Assembly: GCA_030041195.1 (NCBI GenBank)
Contig: JASHOI010000558.1
Coordinates: 1-7,594 of the forward strand
Source: Streptosporangiaceae bacterium
Lineage (GTDB): Bacteria; Actinomycetota; Actinomycetes; Streptosporangiales; Streptosporangiaceae
Reading direction: 5' to 3'
DNA: 7,594 nt
In this document: piece by piece, positions 5,901 to 7,594 of the stretch
Numbering within the stretch: the first letter of the stretch is position 1
How the letters are laid out: each line of letters starts with the position of its first letter
Notes under the pieces: generated by a model
Database searches by the model: none
Seen by the model: the letters and a program-made list of their open reading frames with translations, nothing else
Told to the model about the DNA's origin: nothing
Position numbers and translations under genes: made by a program

Positions 5901-6146
5901 GCCATGGGCCGCGGGCCTGCGGCCCCGCAGCCTGGCCACGGTGGCCCGGAGTTCTTGCACCTGGCGGGTGAGCTCGGCGATGCGGAGCGCGTCGTCGTCG
6001 GCGGCCTGCGCCTCGGCGATCTCGCGGATCCTGCGGACCTCGCGGTACAGCGGCTCGATGCCGGCCCCGGCGGGGCCGGGTGCGGTGTCCGCACCCGCTG
6101 CGCCTGGCAATGAGCCGCAGTAAGGACAACGGCCTGTCTCGCTCAC
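5874..6146 (-). CDS. Small hypothetical protein with CPYCG motif and coiled coil
   Basis: The protein has 90 residues. It starts MSETGRCPYCGSLPG, a single CxxC half of a zinc-ribbon-like knuckle (Cys7, Cys10), followed by an Ala/Gly/Pro-rich linker. Residues ~32-75 form a charged heptad-like helix (REVRRIREIAEAQ, then ALRIAELTRQVQELRATVARLR) typical of a coiled coil. The GTG start at 6146 has GGAG (6155-6152) five bases upstream, and the first in-frame stop upstream (TGA, codon at 6177-6175) rules out a much longer form. The tail AAHGAGVPGPRL is encoded by the repeat region and is probably not conserved. I do not recognise a named family. The single CxxC could bind zinc through oligomerisation. 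It is convergent with the VOC gene and divergent from the LacI gene, with no operon partner visible. Confidence 0.6.
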   Translation of the reverse strand: MSETGRCPYCGSLPGAAGADTAPGPAGAGIEPLYREVRRIREIAEAQAADDDALRIAELTRQVQELRATVARLRGRRPAAHGAGVPGPRL

Positions 6147-6435
6147 GGTAACTCCGCGCGACCTCGCAGTTCCTCACGGAGGCATGGCGGCACGTCGGGC
6201 GCACGGGCCTCCTTTGCGCGCACGCTACGCGGCGCCCGTGAGGGCGAGCCATGGGCCATTGGCCAAATCAGCGCGGCCTCAATCTGGGGAGCCGCACAAA
6301 TTCCGAGGCGCGCCGACCGGCGACTGGCGGCCGAACGCGGAACGAATGAGGTGGTGGGTCCCGCGCTGCTGCTGGAGGAACAGCGTGGGCCCCACGACAC
6401 CATTCGGGGCGCCTGCGGGATCGGGCGGAGAGGCA
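6147..6435. other. Intergenic region between the small minus-strand gene and the LacI-family gene
   Basis: No gene is supported. On the minus strand it contains a perfect AAAGGAGG (6215-6208) and a TAGCGT hexamer (6227-6222), possible leader signals for the small gene. CACGGGC (6202-6208) and GCCCGTG (6234-6240) form a 7-bp inverted repeat around them. Its right side holds the long inverted repeat described separately. Frames crossing it on either strand lack protein-like composition. Confidence 0.5.
6343..6406. repeat. Long imperfect inverted repeat (26-nt arms, 12-nt loop)
   Basis: The arms are 6343-6368 and 6381-6406. The outer 6 bases CGAATG/CATTCG pair perfectly, the next 5 pair poorly, and the inner 15 (6354-6368 with 6381-6395) pair at 13 positions, giving about 21 of 26 pairs around a 12-base loop (6369-6380) that contains GGAGG. 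It lies 30 bp before the -35 box of the LacI-family gene. It may be a bidirectional terminator, a small palindromic mobile repeat, or a structured RNA. Confidence 0.65.
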
Positions 6436-6463
6436 TTGACAGGGGTGGGGCTAGTGCTAGCGT
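6436..6463 (+). promoter_or_regulatory. Candidate promoter of the LacI-family gene
   Basis: A perfect -35 TTGACA (6436-6441) is followed after 16 nt by TAGCGT (6458-6463). The predicted start near 6470 leaves a leader of about 50 nt containing the palindromic operator. A second possible -10, GATAAT (6475-6480), abuts the operator but lacks a good -35. The spacer includes an inverted repeat GCTAG-TG-CTAGC (6450-6461). Confidence 0.6.
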
Positions 6464-6479
6464 TGGACTTAGCCGATAA

Positions 6480-6493
6480 TGTAACCGGTTACA
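6480..6493. promoter_or_regulatory. LacI-type operator palindrome
   Basis: TGTAACCGGTTACA is a perfect 14-bp palindrome centred between 6486 and 6487, 25 bp before the LacI-family start codon. LacI-family operators are characteristically even-length palindromes with a central CpG, and this one fits in size, symmetry and position. It would block the promoter just upstream, giving autoregulation. Confidence 0.8.
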
Positions 6494-6518
6494 AACGTAG
6501 ATTATACCGGAATGTCTC

Positions 6519-7577
6519 ATGGTCACTGTCTATGACATCGCCCGCCAGGCCGGGGTGTCGACCGCCACGGTCTCCCGCGTTCTGCACGGATCCGACCTGG
6601 TCCGCCCGGAAACCCGGCGGCGCGTCGTCGACGTGATCGAGCGGCTCGGCTTCGTTCCGGACGGCTCGGCGCAGGGCCTGTCCCGGCGGCGCAAGGACAT
6701 CATCGGCCTGGTGGCGCTCGAACGGGGTGCCGACGAGATCGACATCGAGCGCAGCAGCCAGCTGTACGTGGACGAGATCGTGCACGCGGTCGAGGGCGTC
6801 CTGCGCGGCACCGAGATCTCCTTGCTGCTCTCGTTCGGCCCGCGCGGCGAGTCGTTCGACCGCCGGATCCAGTCGCTGTCCGGCAAGGTCGACGGCCTGC
6901 TCATGGCCGAGGACGTGCTGCCCGCAGACCAGCTTGCCGCGCTGGCCCGGAGGGTTCCGCTGGTGCTGATCGCCGGGCCCGCCGACGCGGACGGGCTGGA
7001 CACGATGGCGGTCGACAACGCAGGAGGGATCCGGGCGGCGGTCACTCACCTGGCTGACGTGCACGGGTACCGGCGGCTGTGCTTCCTGGGCGGGCCGCCC
7101 GACTCCCCCGACGCCAGGCAGCGCTTCGCCGCGTTCGGCGACGCGGTCCGTGCCGTTCCCGGGTGCACCGCCGACCCGCCCGTCCGTGGTGACTTCTCCG
7201 AGGCCAGCGGCTCGGCCGCGGCGCGCGCCCTGCTCGCGCGCGCCGACCTGCCCGAGGCCGTGGCGTGCGCCAACGACCAGATGGCGATCGGGCTGCTGCA
7301 GGAGTTCCGGCGCTCCGGGGTCGCGGTTCCCGGCCGCGTGGCGGTCACCGGCTTTGACGACATCTACCCGAGCAGGCTGACGGATCCGCCGCTGACCACG
7401 GTCAGCCAGCCGCTGCGCGAACTCGGCGTGCGCGCGACCCGGCGCCTGCTGACGAGGATCGAGAACCGGGCCCTGCCGCCCGAGACGAACGTGCTGCCGA
7501 CCCGGGTCATGATCCGGGCCAGCTGCGGCTGCCAGGGGAGGGACACCACCGAAGCGGGAGTGGGGACTCACCGGTAA
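6519..7577 (+). CDS. LacI-family transcriptional regulator
   Basis: The protein has 352 residues, the normal length for the family. The N-terminal HTH is VTVYDIARQAGVSTATVSRVL (residues 2-22), followed by the third helix RPETRRRVVDVIERLGFVPD (29-48) and a hinge segment SAQGLSRRR (50-58) with the expected Leu. From ~60 to 345 it has a periplasmic-binding-protein-like sugar-sensor fold: IIGLVAL opens the first strand, the segment VACANDQMAIGLLQEFRRSGVAVPGRVAVTGFDD is typical of the family, and the end runs LTTVSQPLRELGVRATRRLL to RASCGC. Such proteins are cytosolic dimers that repress sugar-uptake or glycoside-use operons until a sugar binds. The sugar cannot be read from the sequence. ATG 6519 matches the family start exactly; the upstream CCGGAA is only a weak Shine-Dalgarno. 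A strong ribosome-binding site after its stop shows another gene follows closely. Confidence 0.93.
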   Translation: MVTVYDIARQAGVSTATVSRVLHGSDLVRPETRRRVVDVIERLGFVPDGSAQGLSRRRKDIIGLVALERGADEIDIERSSQLYVDEIVHAVEGVLRGTEISLLLSFGPRGESFDRRIQSLSGKVDGLLMAEDVLPADQLAALARRVPLVLIAGPADADGLDTMAVDNAGGIRAAVTHLADVHGYRRLCFLGGPPDSPDARQRFAAFGDAVRAVPGCTADPPVRGDFSEASGSAAARALLARADLPEAVACANDQMAIGLLQEFRRSGVAVPGRVAVTGFDDIYPSRLTDPPLTTVSQPLRELGVRATRRLLTRIENRALPPETNVLPTRVMIRASCGCQGRDTTEAGVGTHR

Positions 7578-7582
7578 ACCCG

Positions 7583-7589
7583 AAAGGAG
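7583..7589 (+). promoter_or_regulatory. Shine-Dalgarno of a gene starting beyond the window
   Basis: AAAGGAG lies 5 nt after the LacI-family stop and 5 nt before the window end, an ideal distance for a start codon at or just past base 7594. The downstream gene is probably cotranscribed with the repressor. Confidence 0.7.
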
Positions 7590-7594
7590 CAGCG

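Noticed and set aside
5185..6252. 355-codon minus-strand frame across the second VOC gene and the intergenic region
   Set aside because: It overlaps a well-supported VOC gene and the small CPYCG gene in another frame, is low in complexity, and contains the tandem repeat.
6143..6526. 127-codon minus-strand frame over the LacI-family control region
   Set aside because: It spans the promoter, operator and long inverted repeat, overlaps the LacI start, and lacks protein-like composition.

Overview
The window is GC-rich, with strong G/C preference at third codon positions, GTG starts, 4-nt start/stop overlaps and TANNNT -10 hexamers a few bases before start codons. This points to a high-GC actinomycete (Streptomyces/Streptosporangiales-like). 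That placement rests on composition and protein style, not on a marker gene. I see no rRNA, tRNA, CRISPR array or intact mobile element.

Layout. (1) 1-931: the 3' part of an M20-family metallo-amidohydrolase whose N-terminus lies outside the window. Its last ~32 codons lose the codon bias of the gene and contain an inverted repeat. (2) 1038-3959: a probable efflux operon of a MarR-type repressor, an MFS transporter fused to a C-terminal universal-stress (UspA-like) domain and overlapping the repressor by 4 nt, and a P-loop kinase related to uridine kinases. A short hairpin follows. (3) 4072-5581: a compact VOC / AraC-type regulator / VOC module. The two VOC genes share an identical 20-bp element followed by a TAGCGT -10 box placed exactly 7 nt before ATG. 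This suggests co-regulated, leaderless transcripts, probably under the control of the small AraC-type protein encoded between them. The second element lies inside the coding sequence of that regulator. (4) 5582-6518: mostly non-coding sequence holding GC-rich tandem repeats, one small minus-strand gene (CPYCG motif plus coiled coil), a long imperfect inverted repeat (6343-6406) and the control region of the next gene. (5) 6519-7577: a LacI-family repressor preceded by a perfect 14-bp palindrome (its likely operator) and followed by a strong Shine-Dalgarno sequence for a gene starting just beyond the window.

How the parts work together: the MarR gene probably controls itself and the coupled exporter in response to a small lipophilic compound. 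The VOC/AraC cluster looks like a self-contained small-molecule response cassette. The LacI protein probably controls itself and a downstream uptake or catabolic operon. The most interesting signal is the VOC/AraC cassette with its duplicated promoter element.
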